A stretch of DNA of 64,000 nucleotides from Spirosoma telluris. Its GTDB lineage: Bacteria; Bacteroidota; Bacteroidia; Cytophagales; Spirosomataceae. Below are positions 10,275 through 18,691 of the stretch, one piece after another. The stretch covers positions 8,299,001 through 8,363,000 of the forward strand of contig QLII01000001.1 of NCBI GenBank assembly GCA_003259005.1. The letters run 5' to 3'. Each line of letters opens with the position of its first letter. Position 1 is the first letter of the stretch. A model generated the notes under the pieces. It saw only the letters and a program-made list of their open reading frames with translations. It did not search any database and was not told where the DNA came from. A program made the position numbers and the translations under genes.

Positions 10275-10939
10275 TTCAGAGGGTTTGCCAACAACCAGAA
10301 CTGACGGACTTTCGTTTAGTAGGCGGTACGGCATTGAGTCTGTTTATGGGACATCGAATTTCGGTTGATGCCGACTTCTTCACGGATCACTCATTCGACA
10401 AGAAACTCGTTGAGCAGACACTTGTTGAGCAATTTCCGGGCATTATAAAGGTACAGGAAGCGGCCTATGGGTTTACTTGGGTCTATCAACAACTCAAAAT
10501 AGATTTTTATGATTGGAAAGTGCCTTTTCTTAAACCTGCACATATTGAACAGCAAATGCGTTTGGCATCGCTTGAAGATATCGCTGCCTATAAACTGGAT
10601 GCGATTGTGGGACGTAAAACAGAAAAGGATTTTCGGGATGTAACCGAGTTGCTGACCCGTTTCTCGCTGGCTGAAATGATTGGATTCTATCGGGAAAAAT
10701 ACCCTTACAATAACCCTAAACTGGTGCTTGATCATTTAGCAGCTGTACAACACGTTCGGCCAGATGATACACTGGTGCTACTGAAAAAAGTAGTATGGCA
10801 TGATACTGAGACCGCAATTTTGTCCGCTTTAAATCAGTATGTTACTGATTTGGTAGTGCAAAAAGAAAAAGCTGATAAGCAGAGTGAAGAACGGTTAGTC
10901 GAATTACTGGCTCGCAAAAACAAGCCATTAACGGATTAA
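10232..10939 (+). CDS. AbiEii/AbiGii-type nucleotidyltransferase toxin
   Basis: A 235-residue member of the AbiEii nucleotidyltransferase family, whose members block growth by adding nucleotides to tRNA or other targets (known for MenT and AbiEii relatives). The fold signature is visible: FRLVGGTALSLFMGHRISVDADFFT, with the G(G/S)TAL turn followed by the metal-binding D-x-D/F pattern, then LASLEDIAAYKLDAIVGRKTEKDFRD, in which K and D are conserved. The start at 10232 lies inside the preceding small gene. Together they form a type IV-like toxin-antitoxin and phage-exclusion module. It is 24 bases upstream of the ATPase gene. Confidence 0.88.
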   Translation: MLYLETVSDSLQTLIQRVCQQPELTDFRLVGGTALSLFMGHRISVDADFFTDHSFDKKLVEQTLVEQFPGIIKVQEAAYGFTWVYQQLKIDFYDWKVPFLKPAHIEQQMRLASLEDIAAYKLDAIVGRKTEKDFRDVTELLTRFSLAEMIGFYREKYPYNNPKLVLDHLAAVQHVRPDDTLVLLKKVVWHDTETAILSALNQYVTDLVVQKEKADKQSEERLVELLARKNKPLTD

Positions 10940-10963
10940 ATGAAGCATTGATTTTTATGAATT

Positions 10964-12130
10964 ATGGGAAATAACGAACCGAAAACTGATACGAATAATT
11001 TCCTCAACTGGGTAGAAATCAAAAACTTCAAGTCCATCAAAGACTTGCGGCTCGACTGCAAGCGAGTGAACGTCTTTATTGGCAAGCCGAATGTAGGAAA
11101 GTCGAATATTTTGGAGGGGTTGGGATTGTTGGGGCTTAACTATAGTAATAGTGATTTATTCGGAAAAGATTTCTTTAGGTATAAGAGCATCTCTAACCTT
11201 TTTTTTGATGATGAAATTACAAGTGACATAGTAGTAAGTTCAGATAAAATAAATGCTGTTTTAAAATACAACTCTACATTTAAAACATATTATGCTATTG
11301 TTGGCACAGGCTTTTGGTTTGAAAAAGTAGAAAAAACCTTGCAAGAAAAAGAAGTAGTTCTTAATAGGAATATACTTAAAAATGAGGAAGCGTACTCATA
11401 CATTATGATGTCGGTATTTGCGGGCTCGCAAATGGTAAAAAACAATAACGAGTATGAGAATGTTAAAGTGTTTCGTTTTGCTATACTTAATAATGGTAAG
11501 CAGTTTCCTGGTTTATTTAACAATAACACATACGGGCCTGTAAAACGTTACGAGTATAAAAAGATAATTAAATATGATGAAGTTGGAGAGAACTATCTTC
11601 TTCCTCCTTATGGTCGAAATCTTTTCAACGTTATTGATCATGATGAAGAAATAAGAAAAGATTTAGCTGAAGTATTCCGCCCAAATGGATTAACATTAGT
11701 GCTTTCAAAGAAAGATAGAAAATTTTCGGTTCAGAAGCAAATAGATGGGTACGTTTACGATTATCCTTACTCAAATATTGCCGACACCTTTCAGCGCTAT
11801 GCCTTCTATCTAGCAGCTATTGAATCAAATACGAATTCTGTGATTGTACTCGAAGAGCCTGAGGTACATTCATTTCCGCCTTACACTCAAGAATTGACAT
11901 ATCGGATGATTTACAGTGAGGAAAATCAATTTTTCGTCACGACACACAGTCCTTACTTACTTCAAACGCTAATTGAAAATCTGACTGATGATCAATTAAA
12001 TGTATTCATAACGTATTATGAAAATTACGAAACTAAGGTCCGTGCGTTAACCTCAGAGGAATTACGTGAGGTAATGGACTTCGGTATTGATATTTTTTAC
12101 AATCTCGAAAAATACCAACCGAATGCCTAA
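10964..12130 (+). CDS. OLD/AAA15-like ABC-class ATPase, putative defence protein
   Basis: A 388-residue ATPase of the SMC/RecF-like AAA15/OLD group. Near the N-terminus it has VEIKNFKSIKDLRLDC and Walker A GKPNVGKSN (residues about 41-49). Near residue 305 it has Walker B VIVLEEPEVHSFPP, followed by FFVTTHSPYLLQTL, the H-loop. Unlike full OLD nucleases it has no TOPRIM domain after the ATPase. The middle section (11100-11750) is clearly richer in A and T than the flanking genes, a sign of transfer. Its stop codon overlaps the start of the next gene (ATGCCTAA). The pairing with a small separate partner resembles AriA/AriB of PARIS or other ATPase-effector defence pairs. The ATPase family call is firm; the defence role is inference. 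Confidence 0.85.
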   Translation: MGNNEPKTDTNNFLNWVEIKNFKSIKDLRLDCKRVNVFIGKPNVGKSNILEGLGLLGLNYSNSDLFGKDFFRYKSISNLFFDDEITSDIVVSSDKINAVLKYNSTFKTYYAIVGTGFWFEKVEKTLQEKEVVLNRNILKNEEAYSYIMMSVFAGSQMVKNNNEYENVKVFRFAILNNGKQFPGLFNNNTYGPVKRYEYKKIIKYDEVGENYLLPPYGRNLFNVIDHDEEIRKDLAEVFRPNGLTLVLSKKDRKFSVQKQIDGYVYDYPYSNIADTFQRYAFYLAAIESNTNSVIVLEEPEVHSFPPYTQELTYRMIYSEENQFFVTTHSPYLLQTLIENLTDDQLNVFITYYENYETKVRALTSEELREVMDFGIDIFYNLEKYQPNA

Positions 12131-12626
12131 TATCCGCATGATACCTGAATGCTATGCAGATACAGCATTAGTTAAGGTTATTGTAAATGAACGGAAGCCA
12201 GTCGACCATGTGTTTGGTATTCCAAATGTAGCTAATGAAATGAAGCAGGGATTAGTAAATCAGCCTGATTTTATTTTAGTTGGTTTTGTTGATAATGATA
12301 AACGAACTCCATCTTACTTTGACGATTTCGTTACAATTACAGTGGAGAACAAAGTTATCTTTAAAAAGAAGCGGTTTGTTGAACACTATCTATTGGTAAT
12401 TGATAAAGCCATCGAAACATTTCTAATCTGGAATGCTCAACAAGTAGACATTAATCTGGCAGAATATGGGTTTACGTCAAATCTCAAACGATTATGTCAG
12501 TTAATGAAACGAACAACAATTGGCTCTGACCCCAACTACCTCCAACTTCTCTCCGATCTCCACACTCGCCAGGCTCCCGGTTTCCAAACGCTTGAACGCA
12601 TCCTGAATGACCTCATCACTACCTAA
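12123..12626 (+). CDS. Small TOPRIM-like partner of the ATPase, putative nuclease effector
   Basis: A 167-residue protein when started at the ATG in 12123, which overlaps the ATPase stop by eight bases and so suggests coupled translation. It begins MPNIRMIPECYADTALVKVI and then has ILVGFVDNDKRTPSYFDDF. The E-x3-D followed some 60 residues later by D-x-D is the pattern of TOPRIM catalytic sites in OLD, RloB and AriB-like proteins. A later helix with KAIETFLIW could supply the third acidic site. I do not recognise a named family and the protein is shorter than AriB. It is AT-rich like the ATPase. Its 3-prime end overlaps the next gene, a core SDR gene, by 20 bases. Confidence 0.62.
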   Translation: MPNIRMIPECYADTALVKVIVNERKPVDHVFGIPNVANEMKQGLVNQPDFILVGFVDNDKRTPSYFDDFVTITVENKVIFKKKRFVEHYLLVIDKAIETFLIWNAQQVDINLAEYGFTSNLKRLCQLMKRTTIGSDPNYLQLLSDLHTRQAPGFQTLERILNDLITT

Positions 12627-13620
12627 TCCTGTTTTCATTACCGGCGCAACGGGTTTTATTGGCTCGCATATTGCCCGGAGGTATTTAGCCGATGGGCATT
12701 CAGTGTCGGCGTTGTACCGGCCTCAACATGGCTACGGTATGCTGGTTGATATAGCTGACCAAATTACCTGGCATGAGGGTGATATATTGGATATACCGTC
12801 ACTCGAAATGGCGATCTTGCCCGGTATGGATGTGATTCATGCCGCTGCCATTGTCTCATTTGTGCCGAAAGATCGCGACCGCATGGAGCAGATCAATGTG
12901 GAGGGTACGGCTAATGTTGTGAATGTTTGTCTGCATGTGGGTGTGCGAAAGTTAGGCTATGTCAGTTCCGTTGCGGCTCTGGGCCGGCCAGTAGCGAAAG
13001 GAGAGAAATCCAACGAAGCGATTGTCATTGACGAAGAGCAGAAATGGGTGGACTCGCCCAATAATTCGGTGTATGCCAAAACCAAGTATTGGGCTGAACT
13101 GGAAGTCTGGCGTGGCATATCCGAAGGACTTAATGCGGTGATGGTCAATCCATCCGTCGTACTTGGCGCGGGCGACTGGAGTCGAAGTAGTCTGCAACTG
13201 ATTAAATATGTCTACGATGAAAAGCCATTTTATCCGGCTGGCCTGGTCAACTACGTCGATGTACTTGATGTGACGGATGCACTGGTTCGGTTGATGCAAT
13301 CCAATACAACAGCTCAACGGTTCATCCTAAATGGCGGCACCATTCCCTATCGTTCGTTGTTAGAACAGATAGCAGCCGCACTGAACAAGCGCCCGCCAGT
13401 CATGCAGATACCGCCTGTTTTGACGCGGATGCTCTGGCCACTGGAAGCTGTTCGGGCATGGATGACGGGTAAGGCACCGCTTATCACCCGCGAAACGGCC
13501 CGGTCGGCGAGTTCACATTATCAGTACAATGGGCAGAAAATTAGGCAGACTCTTGATTTTCAGTACCGACCATTAAGTGAAACGCTACGTCGGATAACCG
13601 ACGCATTTAGCCCGAACTAA
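12607..13620 (+). CDS. NAD(P)-dependent epimerase/dehydratase (extended SDR)
   Basis: A 337-residue extended short-chain dehydrogenase. The Rossmann motif is FITGATGFIGSHIARRYL near residue 10, the catalytic YxxxK is VYAKTKYWAE near residue 156, and a GLNAVMVNPSVVLGAGDW segment follows. It is most like the DihydroflavonoL 4-reductase or 3-beta-HSD type SDR found in many Bacteroidota, with a substrate such as a nucleotide sugar or a hydroxyketone. It overlaps the previous gene by 20 bases but has higher GC and appears to be the border of the core genome. The likely downstream hairpin is not obvious. Confidence 0.9.
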   Translation: MTSSLPNPVFITGATGFIGSHIARRYLADGHSVSALYRPQHGYGMLVDIADQITWHEGDILDIPSLEMAILPGMDVIHAAAIVSFVPKDRDRMEQINVEGTANVVNVCLHVGVRKLGYVSSVAALGRPVAKGEKSNEAIVIDEEQKWVDSPNNSVYAKTKYWAELEVWRGISEGLNAVMVNPSVVLGAGDWSRSSLQLIKYVYDEKPFYPAGLVNYVDVLDVTDALVRLMQSNTTAQRFILNGGTIPYRSLLEQIAAALNKRPPVMQIPPVLTRMLWPLEAVRAWMTGKAPLITRETARSASSHYQYNGQKIRQTLDFQYRPLSETLRRITDAFSPN

Positions 13621-13841
13621 CAGGTTCGTAAATTTTCGGGCCAAGGGTTGCAGTTTTGTTTTTTTGGATATATATTTCAATGCCAAAGGATAAATCGCAC
13701 TCATTGATGCGGCCCCTATCCGTGACTTGCGAAGTACGATTTATGAATGACGATTTTGTCGTAGTTTTTATATCGTAGGTCGTAGATCGAACCAGCACCG
13801 GAATGCCGGACCACGGCTGCCCGGTCCTAAATTTTCTATAC

Positions 13842-15244
13842 ATGGAGCAAGAGTTCGAAGAACGAGAAGGCGATATTAAAGAATCTATCCGGCGTTTTGA
13901 GCAGATGCTGGACCAGCAACAAAGCCAATTTTTCGATCTGGATGTCTATGAACAAATGGTTGAGCATTATCTTAACCAGGGTGATCTAGACAAGGCGTTA
14001 AAAGCCGCCGAATCCGGTCTCGAGAACTTCCCTTATGCGCTGGAACTAATGCTCGATAAAGCCCAGATTCTGGCTAATTTTCAACGATTCGATGAATCGC
14101 TGGAGTTACTGGAACGGGCTTCGTTGTTTAATCCCGGTGACCTCGACGTGCCGTTTATGCAAGGGTCAGTGCTGAACATGGCCGGTCGGTATGAGGAATC
14201 TATTCAGATTCTGGAAGAATTGCTGGATCGGGCTGACGATAAGGATGATATCCTGTTTCAGCTTGGTCAGAGTTACCAGAACTGGGGAAATATGACGAAG
14301 CGATTACCCAGTACAAAAAGTCTATCGCATTAAACATTAACAATGAAAATGCCCTCTATGAACTGGCATTTTGTTTGGACGTAACGGGCGAGTTAGAAAA
14401 CAGCCTGTCTTATTACCAGCAACTGATTGATACGGACCCGTATTCGTATAATGCCTGGTATAACATGGGCATTGCCTATAGCAAGTTAGCCCGGTATGCC
14501 GAAGCTGCCGAGGCCTATGACTATGCCGTGATTATTAAGGATGACTTCGCGTCGGCTCACTTTAACCTGGGCAATACCTACATGAATCTGGGTATGTTTG
14601 AGAAGGCGGAGCATTGCTATCGGGAAACGCTGAAATTCGAAGAAGCGACCGCCGATACATATTGCCACCTTGGGGCTAGTCTTGAAAAACAGGATCGCCT
14701 GCCCGAAGCTATCAAAGAGTACCGCGAAGCGATCAAGCTGGATGCCATGTGGGACGAAGCCTGGTATGGTATTGGCGTTTGCCTGAGTGAATCGGGGAAA
14801 TGGTACGAAGCCTTACCGTTCTTGCAAAAAGCAGTTAAACTGAACGACCAGAACGGCGAATATTACATTGCCGTTGCTGAAACCGAGTATAAAATTGGCA
14901 ATGTTTTGTCGAGCGTTGAAGCCTTCGAGAAAGCTGCCGAAGTAGATTCCGAAAATCCAGATGTGTACCTGACCTGGTCACTAGTACCCTTCGATCAGGG
15001 CGATTTCCTCCGGGCCAACGATATTATTCAATCAGGCATTAATGATATGCCAACGGATGCCGATTTGTATTATCGTTCAGCGATTTATCTGATTCACGCG
15101 GGCCATTACCGGGAGGCCCTTATTCAGTTAGAGGCTGCCCTTTCGCTCGATTACGATGCGCATGTTCAGCTATTTGAGTTCTTCCCTGAACTTGAAAAGC
15201 AGAAAGCCCTATACAAGATTATTCAGCAGTACAAAAAAGAGTAA
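13842..15244 (+). CDS. TPR-repeat protein, frame-disrupted
   Basis: A soluble tetratricopeptide-repeat protein of about 467 residues, probably a scaffold for protein-protein contacts. I choose the ATG at 13842 (MEQEFEEREGD), as the 13 residues before it in the open frame look non-coding. Repeats are spaced about 34 residues apart, with typical phrases such as AWYNMGIAYSKLARYAEAAEAY, AHFNLGNTYMNLGMFEKAEHCY and AWYGIGVCLSESGKWYEALPFLQKA. The frame is lost at the G run 14284-14287; one extra G gives QNWGKYDEAITQYKKSIALN and restores the TPR. No signal peptide was seen. A terminator follows. Confidence 0.88.
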
Positions 15245-15260
15245 CGCTTGATTTGTCTAT

Positions 15261-15297
15261 AAAAAAGCCGCTTCTCAAGGTTGGGGAGCGGCTTTTT
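15261..15297 (+). terminator. Intrinsic terminator after the TPR gene
   Basis: AAAAAGCCGCT pairs with AGCGGCTTTTT around a short internal stretch and is followed by T residues. It starts 17 bases after the TPR stop codon. Confidence 0.8.
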
Positions 15298-15486
15298 GTT
15301 TCTAAACTATCCATCAGGGTATTGGGTCAAGTTGTGCCAGGCGTTTTATGATTTCGGGTTTTCTTCTATGCAGTTGATAAACGATTGGATAATTGGCGAG
15401 GGACAATAATCGATTAGTTTGCGAAAAAATGGCACGGTTATAGTAACTCAATAACTGCATCCTATATCGCTGCAAAACAATCCCCA

Positions 15487-16245
15487 ATGATACTCTATAA
15501 GCAACTACTTCTGAGTACCTGTCTTGCCAGTATTGGTACGTTCTGCCAGGCGCAGGTGAGCGTTCAGAAACAACCAGCCATTCAAAAAACGGTTGTCCGG
15601 CTTACTCGGCAGTCCGACGAAAGTGCGCCCATTACAAACCAGGTAACGGGTAAGCGGATTACAATGGAAGATTATAGTCAATTGACTAAAACAGATCCAT
15701 TTGCCTATCATCTGGTGCCCGATTACAATGAATATGGTATACCTGGTGCCTATACGATGCGGTCAGCTACCCCTGAAGAGCACGAAACCCATCGTTTCCG
15801 TGACCGCGATCCAGCTAAGCAACCCAAAGCAGGTCAACCGATTGCTCCTTTTGCCATGGTAGGCTTAGGAGCGAAAACGTACCGATCTGCTGATTTACTA
15901 GGCAAAGTGGTTATCCTGAGTTTCTGGGTAAGTCTGGATAAGTCGGTATGGGATGACAAACAGGCTACCGAATTTGTGAATGCATTACGCCCGTATCAAT
16001 CCGAAGCGGCCCCCATTGTTCTGGGCGTTTTCAATAGTGAACAACCTAAAGAAGTAGACGAAGCTTCCTTGAAAAAGCTGCCATTCGCGCCCATTTTCAA
16101 TGCGTATGGATTTCATAATAAATACCATATTACAACGATTCCAACCTTTGTCGTGATTGACAAAACCGGAAAGGTGGTTGCTAATCTCCAGGGAGCTGGC
16201 AGTTTAGAAAAGCTAAAACAGGTGCTGGCAACGGTCACGCAATAG
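15487..16245 (+). CDS. Exported thioredoxin-fold (TlpA/AhpC-like) protein without active-site cysteines
   Basis: A 252-residue protein with a signal peptide ending near TFCQAQ. The C-terminal half has the thioredoxin-like fold: PIAPFAMVGLGAKTYRSADLLGKVVILSFWVSLDKSVW, then HITTIPTFVVIDKTGKVVANLQG with the cis-Pro and the FVVIDKTG strand. At the place of the WC-x-x-C motif it reads WVSLDKSVW, so the redox Cys pair is missing. It is therefore probably not a disulfide reductase, but a structural or binding relative. The N-terminal half (residues 25-110) has no recognised domain. The next gene encodes an outer membrane barrel, 107 bases downstream. Confidence 0.75.
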   Translation: MILYKQLLLSTCLASIGTFCQAQVSVQKQPAIQKTVVRLTRQSDESAPITNQVTGKRITMEDYSQLTKTDPFAYHLVPDYNEYGIPGAYTMRSATPEEHETHRFRDRDPAKQPKAGQPIAPFAMVGLGAKTYRSADLLGKVVILSFWVSLDKSVWDDKQATEFVNALRPYQSEAAPIVLGVFNSEQPKEVDEASLKKLPFAPIFNAYGFHNKYHITTIPTFVVIDKTGKVVANLQGAGSLEKLKQVLATVTQ

Positions 16246-16322
16246 CCTTGGTATTAGACTAATGACAGTTGACTGAAGCCAAATGAACGGAATGTTACGT
16301 GAATGGGTTAGGCAACAGAGTT

Positions 16323-16330
16323 TAATTTTG
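16323..16330 (+). promoter_or_regulatory. Candidate -7 box upstream of the Omp85-like gene
   Basis: TAATTTTG matches TAnnTTTG and lies 23 bases before the ATG at 16353. The short leader is common for Bacteroidota promoters. Confidence 0.45.
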
Positions 16331-16352
16331 TACTGACCTTTCCTGGTTTAAC

Positions 16353-17617
16353 ATGAATAAGCCGACTTACGGCCTATTGACGTATCTTGTTCGCTACCGT
16401 TCACTGCTTGTCGGTACCGTGTGTGCGCTGACTTTTCCACTAGTAACCTGGGCACAAGCCGATTCGAGTCGTTTGGCTATGCATACGCAAGCTCCTCTGG
16501 CCAGGACCGATACCTCCGCAGATGTTTGGGATGTCTATTATCGATTTATAAACAGGAAAGGCCATCGTACTACAGAGGGCCAAAAACCAGGATTTCATCC
16601 CTCTGTTTTTCCAGAACTGGCATATGCCTTACAAACAGGGTTTGCCGTTGGATTGAATGCGAACCTGTCCTTTACCAGTGCCGACCCCAAACAAAATGTC
16701 TCGGTCATTTATTTTACTCCTCAATATACACAATACCAGCAGGTTATTGTGCCTGTTGAGGTTAACCTTTGGACAAAGGGGAATCGCTACAATATTGTGA
16801 CCGACTGGCGTTATTACGACTATTCGGCCGATAATTTTGGTCTGGGCGATAATTCACGAGCCGACGTAGATGACCAACTAAAGTACTCCTATCTTCGGTT
16901 ATACCAGTCCGTTTTACGGCAGGTAGCCCCTAATTTTTCGGTTGGTATTGGCTACTCGCTCGATTACCACTGGAAAATCAGGGAAGAGAATAACACCCCC
17001 CAGTTGAACAACGATTTTCAGCAATACGAGTCAACAACCCGGACAATCTCATCGGGGCCAACCTTCAGTTTTCAGTATACAAATCGCCGGAATCCAAATA
17101 ATCCTCAGAATGGATTTTTCGGGAGCCTTGTCTTTCGGCCCAACCTACGCGCCTTGGGTAGTGACCATAACTGGCAATCGGTGCTGGCTGATTTTAGAAA
17201 ATACGTGCCTTTATCGAGCGATGGACGCCATATTCTGACATTCTGGAATGTGAACTGGCTGAGTTTTGGGGGGCAGGCTCCGTATCTGGATCTGCCCAGT
17301 ACGGGTTGGGATACGCATTCTAATTTAGGTCGGGGGTATGCACAGGACGGTTTAGGGGCAGAAACCTGATTTATCTGGAAACCGAATACCGTACCGTGTT
17401 GCTTAACAATGGCTTATTGGGGGGCGTTGTATTTGCCAATATGCAAACCTACAGCGATTATCCGAATACGAATCAATTCGGTAAACTCCTGCCCGGTGGT
17501 GGCGTTGGCCTGCGGATAAAAATTAATAAACACTCAAATCTGAATCTGGCGGTCGACTATGGCTTCGGCATTGGCGGCTCTCAGGGGTTATTTCTGAATC
17601 TGGGAGAGGTTTTCTAA
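16353..17617 (+). CDS. Omp85/BamA-like outer membrane beta-barrel protein, frame-disrupted
   Basis: Outer membrane protein of about 421 residues with a bacterial surface antigen D15-type barrel. The signal sequence ends near TWAQA. Strands with alternating hydrophobic residues follow, such as NVSVIYFTPQYTQYQQVIVPVEVNLW. The C-terminal part LIYLETEYRTVLLNN, then NLAVDYGFGIGGSQGLFLNLGEVF, is the barrel closure with a C-terminal aromatic residue. No POTRA domains are present. The frame breaks at 17349-17350; an extra G gives AQDGFRGRNLIYLE, which resembles the RFRG/RGRN-type substrate loop. Such small D15 proteins occur widely in Bacteroidota with unknown cargo. Confidence 0.82.
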
Positions 17618-17632
17618 CATTGATTTTTTAAC

Positions 17633-17691
17633 CACAGCGCCACAGAGAACACGGTGTTAACATACGACTCCGTGTTCTCTGTGGCGCTGTG
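17633..17691. repeat. Inverted repeat CACAGCGCCACAGAGAACAC between convergent genes
   Basis: Perfect 22-base arms at 17633-17654 and 17670-17691 around a 15-base loop. The stem carries the CGCCACAGAGAACAC word that recurs in intergenic repeats of many bacteria. Its location between convergent genes suits a bidirectional terminator, but there is no long T tail. Confidence 0.65.
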
Positions 17692-17704
17692 ATTAATCAT
17701 TTTG

Positions 17705-18586
17705 CTACTTCGTGTCCACAGTTGGAGCCTGGTTTGTGGTAAGCTTCTGTTTCAAATCAAATGTCTGTCCAGCAAACACAATCAGAATCTGGTTTTCATC
17801 GAACACTTTTTTTACGGCGATCATGGCTTCACTCAACGCCGTCTGTGAGTTTGTAGCCGTTGGATTAATCCAGAACCAGAGCACAAACTGAATGTTAGCA
17901 TCGCCAAAGTTTCGATAATGCAAATCAACCGAATGGTTTGGTAAGACAAAGGGTAGGGCTTTGACCGCTTCTTTGGCTAGGTGTTGTGCGGTTGCCATGT
18001 CGTCAAGATACGAGATACCAGCCGAGAGTTCGATGCGTCGCTGACCAATTCGGGAGAAATTGGTGATCGGTTTCTGAAAGACATCCTTGCTGGGAATCTC
18101 AACAGTTTGTCCCTGACCATTGTCTATTACGATAGAACGTAGCTTGATATCCAGCACTTTACCCGTATACCCATTCGTTTCAACGGTGTCGCCTACCTGA
18201 ATGGGTCTGGCTAAGGCAATCATGGCCCCCGAAATAAAGTTAGCTGTTAAATCCTGGAAAGCGAATCCTATAGCCAGGGCAATAACCCCAGCGCCAGCCA
18301 GTAAAGAGGTTACGGTCTTATCGAGACCCAGTACGCCAAGGGCGACAAACAGCCCGACCGAGATGACAACGACCCGCATAACGGCCCCCGTCAGATTAAT
18401 TAAGGAAACGTTATTACTTACCCGATCCAGTCCCTGCACAACCCAACGACTCAGCCAGCGCGATAAGAATGTGAAGAAGACAAATAACAGTAGAGCGACG
18501 GCTAACTTAGGCGTGTAGCGAATGGCGGTACGAATCCAGGTGGATAGTTCTGCGTAAATAAGCCCGGCAGCCTGCGTAAAATTCAT
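17705..18586 (-). CDS. Small-conductance mechanosensitive channel, MscS family
   Basis: A 293-residue MscS-type channel that opens under membrane tension to release solutes. Three predicted membrane helices lie in the first 130 residues, the third rich in Gly and Ala (LLAGAGVIALAIGFAFQDLTANFISGAMIALARPIQVGDTV). This TM3 and the IQVGDTVE beta-domain entrance are the most diagnostic parts of the family. The cytosolic vestibule domain ends with QILIVFAGQTFDLKQKL. Full length and intact. It is transcribed away from the cysteine desulfurase gene, which begins 106 bases upstream on the other strand. Confidence 0.95.
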   Translation of the reverse strand: MNFTQAAGLIYAELSTWIRTAIRYTPKLAVALLLFVFFTFLSRWLSRWVVQGLDRVSNNVSLINLTGAVMRVVVISVGLFVALGVLGLDKTVTSLLAGAGVIALAIGFAFQDLTANFISGAMIALARPIQVGDTVETNGYTGKVLDIKLRSIVIDNGQGQTVEIPSKDVFQKPITNFSRIGQRRIELSAGISYLDDMATAQHLAKEAVKALPFVLPNHSVDLHYRNFGDANIQFVLWFWINPTATNSQTALSEAMIAVKKVFDENQILIVFAGQTFDLKQKLTTNQAPTVDTK

Positions 18587-18659
18587 TGGATAAGCGACTA
18601 GTGTTACGAATACAACGATGCAGATTTGGATAGTGTTTCATCAGTAAACTGAATCGCCG

Positions 18660-18667
18660 TACCTTTG
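18660..18667 (+). promoter_or_regulatory. -7 promoter box of the cysteine desulfurase gene
   Basis: TACCTTTG matches TAnnTTTG exactly and lies 25 bases before the ATG at 18692, with a TTTC/TTTG-like -33 region about 20 bases upstream. This also supports the ATG start over the TTG codon at 18665. Confidence 0.55.
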
Positions 18668-18691
18668 CAAGGTAGACAAACCTCATCGACA

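Noticed and set aside
13607-13843. 78-codon minus-strand frame between the SDR and TPR genes
   Set aside because: No domain, poor codon usage, and it covers the likely promoter of the TPR gene.
14284-14287. Programmed frameshifting in the TPR gene and the other broken genes
   Set aside because: No slippery heptamer with a downstream pseudoknot was seen, and the breaks occur in unrelated genes; missing bases in homopolymers explain them all.
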